A DNA stretch of 25,748 bases, from assembly GCA_937915485.1 (NCBI GenBank), contig CALGII010000029.1:1-25748 (forward strand), written 5' to 3'. The stretch is from an uncultured Ignavibacteriota bacterium (GTDB taxonomy: Bacteria; Bacteroidota; Ignavibacteria; Tepidaquicellales; Tepidaquicellaceae). The notes below the pieces were generated by a model. The model was given only the letters and a program-made list of their open reading frames with translations. It did no database searches and was not told the DNA's origin. Below, piece by piece: positions 8,117 through 15,068 of the stretch (position 1 is its first letter; each line of letters begins with the position of its first letter). Both the position numbers and the translations under genes were made by a program.

Positions 8117-9220
8117 ATGGCATTACGATGCGGAATAGTAGGTTTACCGAATGTAGGAAAGTCGACGTTGTTTAACGCGCTTACCGAATCACAGAACGCT
8201 GAGGCTTCGAATTATCCTTTCTGCACTATAGAACCAAACATCGGGACAATAATCGTACCCGACACGAAAGTCGACAGGCTCGTGGAGATATACAATCCGA
8301 AAAAAATATCGCCGGGAACGATTAGTTTCGTCGATATCGCGGGGCTCGTTAAAGGCGCTTCAAAAGGCGAGGGGCTGGGAAACCAGTTCCTGTCGCACAT
8401 ACGCGAGGTCGAAGCGATAATTCATATTGTGCGGTGTTTTCAGGACGAGAACATTATTCACGTGAACAATAAAATCGACCCGAAGGAAGATATTGAGATT
8501 ATTGAAACCGAACTAATCTTAAAAGACCTCGATGTAATAGAAAAGCGGCTCGAGAAGATTGAGAAGAGCGTCCGCATAGGCGACAAGAAATTCATACGCG
8601 AGACTGAACTGCTTCATCAACTTAAAGACCATTTCGCGGCGGGCAGGCTCGCTCATTATTTTGTGCTGGACCTATCGCAGGAGGACAGGGAGTTATTGAA
8701 TGATGTGCATTTACTGACGGACAAGCCCGTGATATACGTAGCGAACGTGAATGAAGAGGATGCGAAAGGAAACGAATACACCAAAATAGTCGAGGAGATA
8801 GCGAAGAAGGAGGATGCGAAATGCCTCGTGCTATCCGTGAAGATTGAATCCGAAATCGCCGCGCTCGAGACGATGGAGGAAAAACGCGAGTTCCTGAATG
8901 ACCTCGGCTTGAAAGAATCGGGATTGAACAGGCTCATCAGAGAAAGTTACGCGCTGCTCGGACTGGTTACATTCTACACGGCAGGGGAAAAGGAAGTTCA
9001 CGCGTGGACAATCGACAAAGGATTAAGGGCACCGCAGGCGGCGGGAAAGATTCATACGGATTTCGAAAAAGGATTCATTCGCGCGGAAGTTATAAAGTAC
9101 GACGACCTGATTGAACTGGGTTCAGAAGCGGCGGTAAAGGAAAAAGGTCTGATGAAAGTCGAAGGAAAGGATTACGTCGTCGAAGACGGAGACGTGGTAT
9201 TTTTCAGGTTTAACGTATAG
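8117..9220 (+). CDS. ychF: YchF (OLA1) family P-loop ATPase
   Basis: A 367-residue Obg-family NTPase linked to translation and redox stress. The P-loop GLPNVGKST is at residues 9-17, DIAGLVKGASKGEGLGN is the G3/switch II region, and the nucleotide-specificity motif is NVNE instead of NKxD. This change is the known reason YchF prefers ATP to GTP. The C-terminal TGS domain follows (LVTFYTAGEKEVHAW through VVFFRFNV). Length and domain order are normal. No SD is seen; it starts two bases after the lipid kinase stop. Downstream begins the repeat-rich accessory region. Confidence 0.95.
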   Translation: MALRCGIVGLPNVGKSTLFNALTESQNAEASNYPFCTIEPNIGTIIVPDTKVDRLVEIYNPKKISPGTISFVDIAGLVKGASKGEGLGNQFLSHIREVEAIIHIVRCFQDENIIHVNNKIDPKEDIEIIETELILKDLDVIEKRLEKIEKSVRIGDKKFIRETELLHQLKDHFAAGRLAHYFVLDLSQEDRELLNDVHLLTDKPVIYVANVNEEDAKGNEYTKIVEEIAKKEDAKCLVLSVKIESEIAALETMEEKREFLNDLGLKESGLNRLIRESYALLGLVTFYTAGEKEVHAWTIDKGLRAPQAAGKIHTDFEKGFIRAEVIKYDDLIELGSEAAVKEKGLMKVEGKDYVVEDGDVVFFRFNV

Positions 9221-9246
9221 GGGTCCATATTTAATACTGTCGTATC

Positions 9247-9320
9247 GCATCGCCACGGCGATCCTAAGCCACGGCGACCCTTCGGCTCTACGGTGCTATT
9301 AGATGCCGCTCCTACGGAGC
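9247..9320 (+). repeat. GC-rich hairpin repeat cluster downstream of ychF
   Basis: Two hairpins are clear: ATCGCC-AC-GGCGAT (9249-9262) and GCTCC-TAC-GGAGC (9308-9320, preceded by ATTAGATGCC). Between them lies CCACGGCGACCCTTCGG (9269-9285), which recurs with one change at 11784 and 12001. They belong to the same modular family as the arrays at 10931 and 11771. The rest of the 9221-9483 gap is AT-rich with no gene that I can support. Confidence 0.8.
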
Positions 9321-9483
9321 TTATGGTGCTTCACCACCTTCTTTCATCTCATAACAAATGCGGCAAAACCCCTTACAAATTAATTAACTTGAAAACACAA
9401 TTAACAAGAGCGATATTATCCCTGTTACGTGATTAACATCATCAACTAATTCCGTATTTTCAATTTTAAAAGATTAATGAGAA

Positions 9484-10905
9484 ATGAAAACAACCTCATT
9501 AAAAATAGTTTTTCAAATCGCGCTCATCACTTTGCTCTTCACAAACATTTCTTTTTCGCAATCCAACAATTGGCAACGGATTTATTCAGGTCCTTCTACT
9601 ATTTCTGATTTCAAAACGGAATCTGTGTGTAAAAGCGACGGGGATAATACTATTTTGTTTATAACGGATAACTTCAATCATCGCGAATGTATTTATAAAC
9701 TGAATACATTTGGCGATATTATACAAACTAAATATTATACGGATAGAATCGGAAAAGCGTCAGTATCATCTGGAGACGGAGGGGTGGTTTTTTCAAGTGA
9801 CGCAAACAATCCATATTCTGCAAAAATTGATTTTAATTGTGAAGAAATATGGTTCAAGACCTACAATTTCGGCGGCAGTGGTTCTATCTGCAACGATATT
9901 ATTCGAACTTGTGATGGATTTTTTGTCTTAGCCGGGGGAGGATATGGAATAAAAATAAAAACCAACGGTGATTTTATTTGGAGAAAAGGATATCCGATGG
10001 GGGTGAGCCACGAATTCACAAGCGTTATAGAATGTCCGGATGGAAATTATGTATTTGGCGGTTATGGAAGAGAATTTCTAGGAGCCCCCTTAATCGGAGT
10101 GGTGACAAAAGTCGATACATCTGGAACGGTTATCTGGGAGAAAAAATATTCCTTAAATAGTTTGTATAACTTCAACAATGTAAGAATTACAAAAACAGCA
10201 AATAATTTCTATTTATCTGGTTGGGAATACGAACCGGTTTATGATAAGTGTTATATATCAATTCTCAAATTAGATTTTTCCGGTAATATCATTGATACGT
10301 TTAAATACAATTTTTACAATACAGATAATTATATTACGGATACAAAAGGATTCAACAGCAATAAAATTATTGTTACTTATGTAAGGCAGAGTTTTTATGG
10401 TGACACAGCATTATCATCGGCGTTTATCATCGATACATTGGGCAATGTATTGGTTAACCGCGAATATGGTGGTACTGATTTTACCTGGATTTCAAAAATT
10501 TATCCTATACCTCCAAACACAATATATTTGGTTGGGAATTCAAAGCATATTAGCTTGCATGAACATGCTTATCTAATAAAAACGGATACAACACTATTTG
10601 CACCTCCTGTATCAATACAAAATAGTACTCAAACTGTTCCTGAGAGTTTTTACCTTGAACAGAATTATCCGAACCCGTTTAATAATTCTACTCAAATTAC
10701 TTTTGGGATAATAAAGAAGGGGATTTACAAATTAATGGTTTATGATGTTACGGGGAAACTTGTCGACGAGTTGTTCAATCAGAGTCTTGAACCCGGAGAA
10801 TACAAAACGGATTTCAAAGCGGAGAAACTATCTTCTGGAATTTATTTCTACAGGCTTGAATCAGATAAAGCCCTCATTACAAAGAAATTTGTTTTACTGA
10901 AATAA
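9484..10905 (+). CDS. Secreted propeller-like protein with T9SS sorting domain
   Basis: A 473-residue protein with a signal peptide (residues ~1-25, ending ISFSQ). The body has at least five related strands spaced about 40-60 residues apart: GDIIQTKYY, GDFIWRKGY, GTVIWEKKY, GNIIDTFKY and GNVLVNREY. This pattern fits a beta-propeller. The T9SS sorting domain starts near Asn394 (QNYPNPFNN) and has LMVYDVTGKLV and LSSGIYFYRL. The coding sequence is visibly more AT-rich than ychF or feoB, and hairpin repeats of one family flank it on both sides, suggesting it is accessory or recently acquired. No SD is seen. Ligand and function are unknown. Confidence 0.83.
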   Translation: MKTTSLKIVFQIALITLLFTNISFSQSNNWQRIYSGPSTISDFKTESVCKSDGDNTILFITDNFNHRECIYKLNTFGDIIQTKYYTDRIGKASVSSGDGGVVFSSDANNPYSAKIDFNCEEIWFKTYNFGGSGSICNDIIRTCDGFFVLAGGGYGIKIKTNGDFIWRKGYPMGVSHEFTSVIECPDGNYVFGGYGREFLGAPLIGVVTKVDTSGTVIWEKKYSLNSLYNFNNVRITKTANNFYLSGWEYEPVYDKCYISILKLDFSGNIIDTFKYNFYNTDNYITDTKGFNSNKIIVTYVRQSFYGDTALSSAFIIDTLGNVLVNREYGGTDFTWISKIYPIPPNTIYLVGNSKHISLHEHAYLIKTDTTLFAPPVSIQNSTQTVPESFYLEQNYPNPFNNSTQITFGIIKKGIYKLMVYDVTGKLVDELFNQSLEPGEYKTDFKAEKLSSGIYFYRLESDKALITKKFVLLK

Positions 10906-10930
10906 ATATTTCATCAGACCTGTTGATATT

Positions 10931-11252
10931 AGTCCCGTAGGGTCGTTATTATTTTAGAGCAAGCAATTGTGTTGGTTTTAGTCCCGTAGGGACGACATCG
11001 AATAGAAACATAATGTATCGGCAATCAGCCCCGTAGGGGCGGCATCAAATAGAAACATAATGTATCGGCAATAAGCCTCATAGGGGCGGCATCTAATAGA
11101 AATTTGAGATTGATGATTGGCGTAAGCCCCGTAGGGGCGACATCTAATAGAAAATTGAGATTGATGATTGGTATCAGCCCTGTAGGGGCGGCATCTAATA
11201 GATAATGAAGATTGATTATTGGCGTCAGCCCCATAGGGGCGACATCAAATAA
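10931..11252 (+). repeat. Seven-unit hairpin repeat array before the transposase
   Basis: Seven copies of a 14-base imperfect palindrome (consensus AGCCCCGTAGGGGC) start at 10931, 10980, 11027, 11074, 11125, 11176 and 11227. Each is followed by a conserved GRCATCWAATARA-type tail and an AT-rich linker. Spacing is 47-49 bases for the first units (linker with CATAATGTATCGGCAAT) and exactly 51 for the last three (linker with TTGAGATTGATGATTGG). Stem changes are mostly compensatory or G-T wobble. The array fills nearly all of the 395-base gap between the T9SS gene and the transposase. Confidence 0.92.
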
Positions 11253-11286
11253 AAATTTTTTAAATAGGTCCGGGAGGGCAGCAAAT

Positions 11287-11294
11287 AAAGGAGG
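11287..11294 (+). promoter_or_regulatory. Canonical Shine-Dalgarno of the transposase
   Basis: AAAGGAGG lies 6 bases before ATG 11301. It is the only textbook SD in the window; neighbouring host genes have AT-rich leaders without one. Confidence 0.85.
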
Positions 11295-11300
11295 ATTGTC

Positions 11301-11765
11301 ATGCCGAACGCTTATTCGCAAATTTACATACATATTATTTTTGCCGTTAAGGGACGGAAATGCCATATATCGGAGCAGCATCGAGATGAACTCGAAAAAT
11401 ACATATCCGGTATAATTAATAAATTTAAATGTAAATGTCTTAATATTTATTGTAATCCGGATCACATACACATGCTGATTAGTTTTAGTCCCTGTGTTTC
11501 GATTTCAGAATTGATAAGAATAATAAAATCAAATTCGTCCAAATTTATTAATGAAAAAAGGTGGATGCCGTTCGGATTTTTCTGGCAGGAAGGTTATGGA
11601 GCGTTTTCGTATGCAGAATCACAGATTAAAGCCGTTAAGGATTACATCTCTTCTCAACCGGAGCATCATAAAAAGAAATCCTTCAAAGAAGAATATATTT
11701 CGATATTGAAGAATTTCAATATAGATTTCGATAAGAAATATTTGTTTTTGTGGGATGAGAAATAG
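11301..11765 (+). CDS. tnpA: IS200-type Y1 (HUH) transposase
   Basis: A 154-residue single-domain transposase. The HUH metal-binding motif is DHIHMLI with His55 and His57. The candidate nucleophile is Tyr115 in KDYISSQ with Gln119, followed by the HHKKKSFKEEY segment common in Bacteroidota IS200-like proteins; WQEGYGAFSY precedes it. These enzymes cut and join single-stranded DNA at hairpin-marked ends. The YxxxQ form places it with IS200/IS605 TnpA rather than classical gammaproteobacterial RAYTs, although the surrounding repeat arrays are RAYT-like. No TnpB is present. Length is normal and the frame intact, so it is probably active. It has a strong SD, unlike its neighbours. Confidence 0.92.
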   Translation: MPNAYSQIYIHIIFAVKGRKCHISEQHRDELEKYISGIINKFKCKCLNIYCNPDHIHMLISFSPCVSISELIRIIKSNSSKFINEKRWMPFGFFWQEGYGAFSYAESQIKAVKDYISSQPEHHKKKSFKEEYISILKNFNIDFDKKYLFLWDEK

Positions 11766-11770
11766 TTATC

Positions 11771-12155
11771 AGATGCCGCATCGCCACGGCGACCCTACGG
11801 CGCGGCGACCCTACGGCCCGACGGGGCTATGTTTATTCGGACACCGTTTGCTATTCGATGACGCCGGCTATGCCGGCTAAGAGCGCTGAGAATTATCCGA
11901 TGCCGCCCCTACGGGGCTATGTGTTTTCTTACAACATTTGCTATTTGATGACGCCGGCTATGCCGGCTAAGAGCGCTGAGAATTATCCGATGCCGCATCG
12001 CCACGGCGACCCTACGGCCCTGCGGGGCTGTATTTATTAGGACACCGCTTGCTATTCGATGACGCCGGCGATGCCGGCTAAGAGCACCCACTATTATTAG
12101 ATGCTAAGGATATTTGATGTCGAAGCAGCAGTTATTAGATGCCGAAACTACGGCT
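11771..12155 (+). repeat. Modular hairpin repeat array after the transposase
   Basis: Three repeat units of about 90-110 bases. A 56-base direct repeat at 11851-11906 and 11941-11996 differs at one position; a third partial copy starts at 12052. Each contains GCCGGC-TAT/GAT-GCCGGC hairpins (11863-11877, 11953-11967, 12064-12078). The palindrome CCCCTACGGGG follows GATGCCG at 11899 on. A longer variant inserts GCATCGCCACGGCGA (11778 and 11995, also at 9247). Decayed copies run to about 12155. Short frames here are translated repeats, not genes. Confidence 0.88.
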
Positions 12156-12200
12156 ATCCATTACTAAAAAGATTCAGAAATCGTTTTTAAGAAATCAAAT

Positions 12201-12235
12201 TATTAATTACTAATTACTAATTATTAATTACTAAT
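12201..12235 (+). repeat. Five-copy AT-rich heptamer tandem repeat
   Basis: Five consecutive 7-base units of the form TAYTAAT (TATTAAT, TACTAAT, TACTAAT, TATTAAT, TACTAAT) end 10 bases before the feoB stop codon. This simple repeat may slip or serve as a boundary; no function is evident. Confidence 0.85.
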
Positions 12236-12245
12236 TGAATGTGGA

Positions 12246-14270
12246 TTAGTTTATCCCGAAGAATCTCAGGCCGTTGACGGTAAGGAAAGTGAGGAGGTAA
12301 GCGGAGCCGGTATAAATTATTATCTGTAGAACAGGGATTCTCCATACGCCGGTTTCTTTCTTCGTAATCGCGATAGTAGAGATGCATTGAAGAGCAAGCA
12401 TAAAGAAAACAATCAGTCCTGCAGCTGTAGCTGTCGTGAATAGATTTTGCCCCGTACCGTTTATCTTCGCGTTTTTCATCTCATTAATGAGCGACCGGCT
12501 CATATTCTCGTCGGACTCGGTTACCTTGAACATCAATGCAAGCGAACTCACGAATACTTCACGGGCAGCAAATGTCGCTATAAGAGAAACGCCGACGCGC
12601 CAGTCGAGTCCAAGCGGGCGCATTACGGGCTCCATAACCTTCCCGATGTCAGCCGCGTATGAATTTGATATTCTCTCGGATTCAGAAAGTTGAACCGCGA
12701 CCGAATCGCCGTTTGAAACGTCATCCGGATTTGTCTTCACGTCAGCGGGAAAATTTGTAAGAAGCCAGAGCATCAAAGAAAATATAACAATCGTGGGACC
12801 CGCCTTTTGGAGATACTGAACCGCGTTCGAATAAGTGTTCTTCAGAACATTCGATACTTTCGGCACCCTGTAAACCGGGAGTTCCATAATAAACGAAGAA
12901 TTATCTTCGAAATTAAGAAATGTTCTCTTATACCGGTTTATAATTCCCGCCACGATTAAAGAAATGATTACGCCGACAACATAAATCAAAGCGAGAATAA
13001 GTCCGCTCAGAAAATATTTGCCGGGAAAAAGAAAAGCCAGCAGGAGTCCGTAAACAGGGAGTCTTGCGCTGCAACTCATCAGGGGAATTATAAAAATCGT
13101 TAAAATTCTTTCACGCTTGTTCTGAATAGTCCGCGCCGCCATAATAGCGGGAATGGCGCAGGCGAAACCCGAAAGCATAGGAACGAATGACCTTCCGTTA
13201 AGACCGAGAAGAGACAACGGCTTGTCAATAATCATCGCGCCGCGGGCGAGGTAGCCCGAATCTTCGAGCATGCCGAGAACAAAGAAAAGAATCACAATCT
13301 GCGGCAGAAACACGAGCACCACGCCGAGCCCGCCTATAATTCCCTGCGACAGCAAATCCGAAAACCAGTTGTCGCCAAGACCTTCGTTCACGAAATTTTC
13401 AAAATTATGTATTCCCGTGTCAATTAAATCCATTGCGGGGGACGCTATCCAGAATATGGAAGCGAACATCAGAGCCATTATCAATATGAAAATGAATATG
13501 CCCCAGAACTTATGAAGCAGAACGCTGTCGATTTTAAGCGTGAGGCTGTCTGGAATCTTTATCCCTGCTCCGTGTCCCGCGATTACGAGTTCGCGGTTCG
13601 CTTTCGCTATATGCGGATTATTTTCCGAACTGTTGTTTAAGTCACGGAGAACTTTTTTTTCAAGTTCCTCAATTTCCCTGTATATGCAAAGGACGTCTTC
13701 TTCCGTATGGTTTTTTCTGTTCTGTGTTTTTAGTTGTCCGGCGTTCAGGTCATGCTTCAGCATATTTATAAGCGTGTCAACGCCGTCCGGTTTTCTCGGG
13801 TCAAATTTAATAACATTGCAGCCGAGACTGCGGCTCAGTTCAGTTTCATCAATCGTAAAATTCTTTTCTTCGAGCAAATCGTTCATAGTAAGAACGACAA
13901 CAGTATTAAACCCCGAATCAATTATCTGCTTTGCAAGAAGAAGGTGCCTTGAAAACTGAGAAGTGTCAACCGTAACTATAACGAGGTCGGGTTTTCCGTA
14001 ATCGGGATGCGTGTACAAACTATCGATTGTAACTTTTTCGTCGGGTGAAACGGGAATAAGGCTTACGATTCCCGGAGAGTCCATAAGATACGCGCTGATG
14101 CCGTATTGCTCCAGAAATCCCGACACGCTGTATTCAATAGTCGCTCCCGGATAGTTTACGGTTTTATGTTTTTTTCCGCTGAGAAGATTAAATAGAGTGG
14201 TTTTACCCGAATTCGGAGGACCAACGAGCGTGATTAATTTTTTTCTTTCTGTAACGGTATCAGAGTTCAT
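12246..14270 (-). CDS. feoB: Ferrous iron transporter FeoB
   Basis: A 674-residue inner-membrane protein importing Fe(II), with an N-terminal G domain. G1 is GPPNSGKT at 17-24 (most FeoBs have GNPNSGKT), G2 lies in NYPGATIE, G3 is DSPG, and G4 is TMND where the usual form is NxxD. The membrane part has the two Gate-like repeats, with ARGAMIID, LSGFACAIPAIMA (Cys in the conserved GxxCxxP) and IIPLMSCSARLPVYGLL. Length is slightly short of the E. coli protein but complete. Its start overlaps feoA by 11 bases, so they are translationally coupled. The Asn-to-Thr change in G4 also occurs in other GTPase families and need not abolish GTP binding. Confidence 0.95.
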   Translation of the reverse strand: MNSDTVTERKKLITLVGPPNSGKTTLFNLLSGKKHKTVNYPGATIEYSVSGFLEQYGISAYLMDSPGIVSLIPVSPDEKVTIDSLYTHPDYGKPDLVIVTVDTSQFSRHLLLAKQIIDSGFNTVVVLTMNDLLEEKNFTIDETELSRSLGCNVIKFDPRKPDGVDTLINMLKHDLNAGQLKTQNRKNHTEEDVLCIYREIEELEKKVLRDLNNSSENNPHIAKANRELVIAGHGAGIKIPDSLTLKIDSVLLHKFWGIFIFILIMALMFASIFWIASPAMDLIDTGIHNFENFVNEGLGDNWFSDLLSQGIIGGLGVVLVFLPQIVILFFVLGMLEDSGYLARGAMIIDKPLSLLGLNGRSFVPMLSGFACAIPAIMAARTIQNKRERILTIFIIPLMSCSARLPVYGLLLAFLFPGKYFLSGLILALIYVVGVIISLIVAGIINRYKRTFLNFEDNSSFIMELPVYRVPKVSNVLKNTYSNAVQYLQKAGPTIVIFSLMLWLLTNFPADVKTNPDDVSNGDSVAVQLSESERISNSYAADIGKVMEPVMRPLGLDWRVGVSLIATFAAREVFVSSLALMFKVTESDENMSRSLINEMKNAKINGTGQNLFTTATAAGLIVFFMLALQCISTIAITKKETGVWRIPVLQIIIYTGSAYLLTFLTVNGLRFFGIN

Positions 14271-14493
14271 CTGGAATAATTACCTCGATACATCTTGCAT
14301 CGTGCTTGCGAATCGCAATCAAAGCGCCGCGAAGCGAAACGGAAAGGGGATCGTTAAAAATAGATTTGTTGACGACCTGAAGTTCCTGCCCTGGTGTAAA
14401 GCCGTACTCAATCACCCTGCAGGAAGAAGGGTGTTTCAAGTCTATATTTTTTATAACGGCGGTCTGCCCGAAATTTAAGTCTGCTACGGTCAT
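14260..14493 (-). CDS. feoA: FeoA, SH3-like accessory protein for ferrous iron uptake
   Basis: A 77-residue cytoplasmic protein with the FeoA pattern: an N-terminal TVADLNFGQTAVIKNI strand set, then EYGFTPGQELQVVNKS and a C-terminal LRGALIAIRKHDARCIEV. It is thought to bind and help FeoB. It overlaps feoB by 11 bases and lies 53 bases after fur. The gap holds a perfect palindrome that probably controls the feoAB unit. No SD precedes the ATG. Confidence 0.93.
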   Translation of the reverse strand: MTVADLNFGQTAVIKNIDLKHPSSCRVIEYGFTPGQELQVVNKSIFNDPLSVSLRGALIAIRKHDARCIEVIIPDEL

Positions 14494-14499
14494 CTTGTT

Positions 14500-14522
14500 T
14501 TATTTAGACTAAATCTAAATAA
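14500..14522 (-). promoter_or_regulatory. Candidate metalloregulator operator of feoAB
   Basis: A perfect 9-bp inverted repeat, TTATTTAGA (14500-14508) and TCTAAATAA (14514-14522), has a 5-base centre. It ends 6 bases before the feoA start, in the 53-base fur-feoA gap. Position and symmetry fit a Fur- or DtxR/MntR-type repressor site; the adjacent fur gene makes Fur the first guess (inference). Confidence 0.7.
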
Positions 14523-14546
14523 GATATTCCTCAAAAACAAGTCAAA

Positions 14547-15014
14547 TTACTGTATTTTACAGGGTTGGTTTGTTAAAGTGCAGTTATCCGCGCTCTCGCA
14601 GGCGGCAAATACCTGTATGGAATAATCGGTAAGTTTGAGATTCTTATTCCTGCATACTTTCAGAAGAGTTTTCTCAATAGACTGGTTTTCGAACTCAAGA
14701 ATTTTATTGCAACTAAGGCAGATTATGTGATAGTGGTTTTTCCGTCCGTGTTTAGTTTCGTACCTCGCGCGGTCGCCTTTGAAATTATGCTTCGTCAAAA
14801 TCTTGCAGTTGTTCATGAGTTCAAGCGTGTTATACACGGTCGCCCGCGAAACGCGTATAAAATCGCTTCTCATTTTTGAATAAAGTTCATCGGCGTCGAA
14901 ATGGTTTTCCATCGACAGGGCGGAATCGAGGATAAGAATTCTCTCGTTCGTAATCCTGTGTCCGTTATCTTTCAGATAGGAGATGAATATTTCTTTTAAT
15001 TCTTTTTTTGGCAT
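14547..15014 (-). CDS. fur: Fur-family metal-responsive repressor
   Basis: A 155-residue DNA-binding regulator. The winged helix has GHRITNER and the recognition region VSRATVYNTLELM. Structural zinc cysteines are Cys99/Cys102 and Cys139/Cys145. By-eye alignment to E. coli Fur keeps the regulatory site ligands His38, Glu86, His94, His96 and Glu107. The second site loses its histidine (Tyr131 in TDYS where Fur has NHS). Fur, PerR and Zur are hard to separate by sequence; its place before feoAB supports an iron role. The ATG follows the U-tract of the upstream terminator with no gap. It reads toward feoA and feoB. Confidence 0.9.
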   Translation of the reverse strand: MPKKELKEIFISYLKDNGHRITNERILILDSALSMENHFDADELYSKMRSDFIRVSRATVYNTLELMNNCKILTKHNFKGDRARYETKHGRKNHYHIICLSCNKILEFENQSIEKTLLKVCRNKNLKLTDYSIQVFAACESADNCTLTNQPCKIQ

Positions 15015-15045
15015 AAAAAAATCCCTGAAACAAAATTTCAGGGAT
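15015..15045 (-). terminator. Intrinsic terminator between lat and fur
   Basis: A perfect 10-bp stem, ATCCCTGAAA (15021-15030) with TTTCAGGGAT (15036-15045), is followed on the minus strand by seven T. The T-run touches the fur ATG directly. Confidence 0.92.
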
Positions 15046-15068
15046 AATATAGTTATTCTAAACGAATT

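Larger units (their letters stand above)
10931..12155 (+). mobile_element. Putative IS200-like unit with flanking hairpin arrays
   Basis: A Y1 transposase gene lies between two hairpin clusters of one family but opposite polarity: GGCATC follows the palindrome upstream, GATGCC precedes it downstream. IS200/IS605 elements have subterminal hairpins and no terminal inverted repeats, so the arrays may contain the element ends or be REP-like satellites mobilised by the transposase. The exact ends cannot be fixed from one copy; the limits given are the outermost repeats. Confidence 0.4.

Noticed and set aside
10931..11252. CRISPR array
   Set aside because: The linkers are nearly identical to each other within each block, so they are not spacers; the palindrome is short and no cas gene is present.
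11025..11471. Minus-strand 148-codon frame with repeated peptides such as LLDAAPTGL and TPIINL
   Set aside because: It is the hairpin array translated; the 51-base spacing is 17 codons, so the peptide repeats by chance of period. It also overlaps tnpA, and the 47-base units break the pattern.
11858..12091. Short frames on both strands in the downstream array
   Set aside because: They consist of translated hairpin repeats (MPPLRG and similar), with no RBS, no domain and no conservation pattern.
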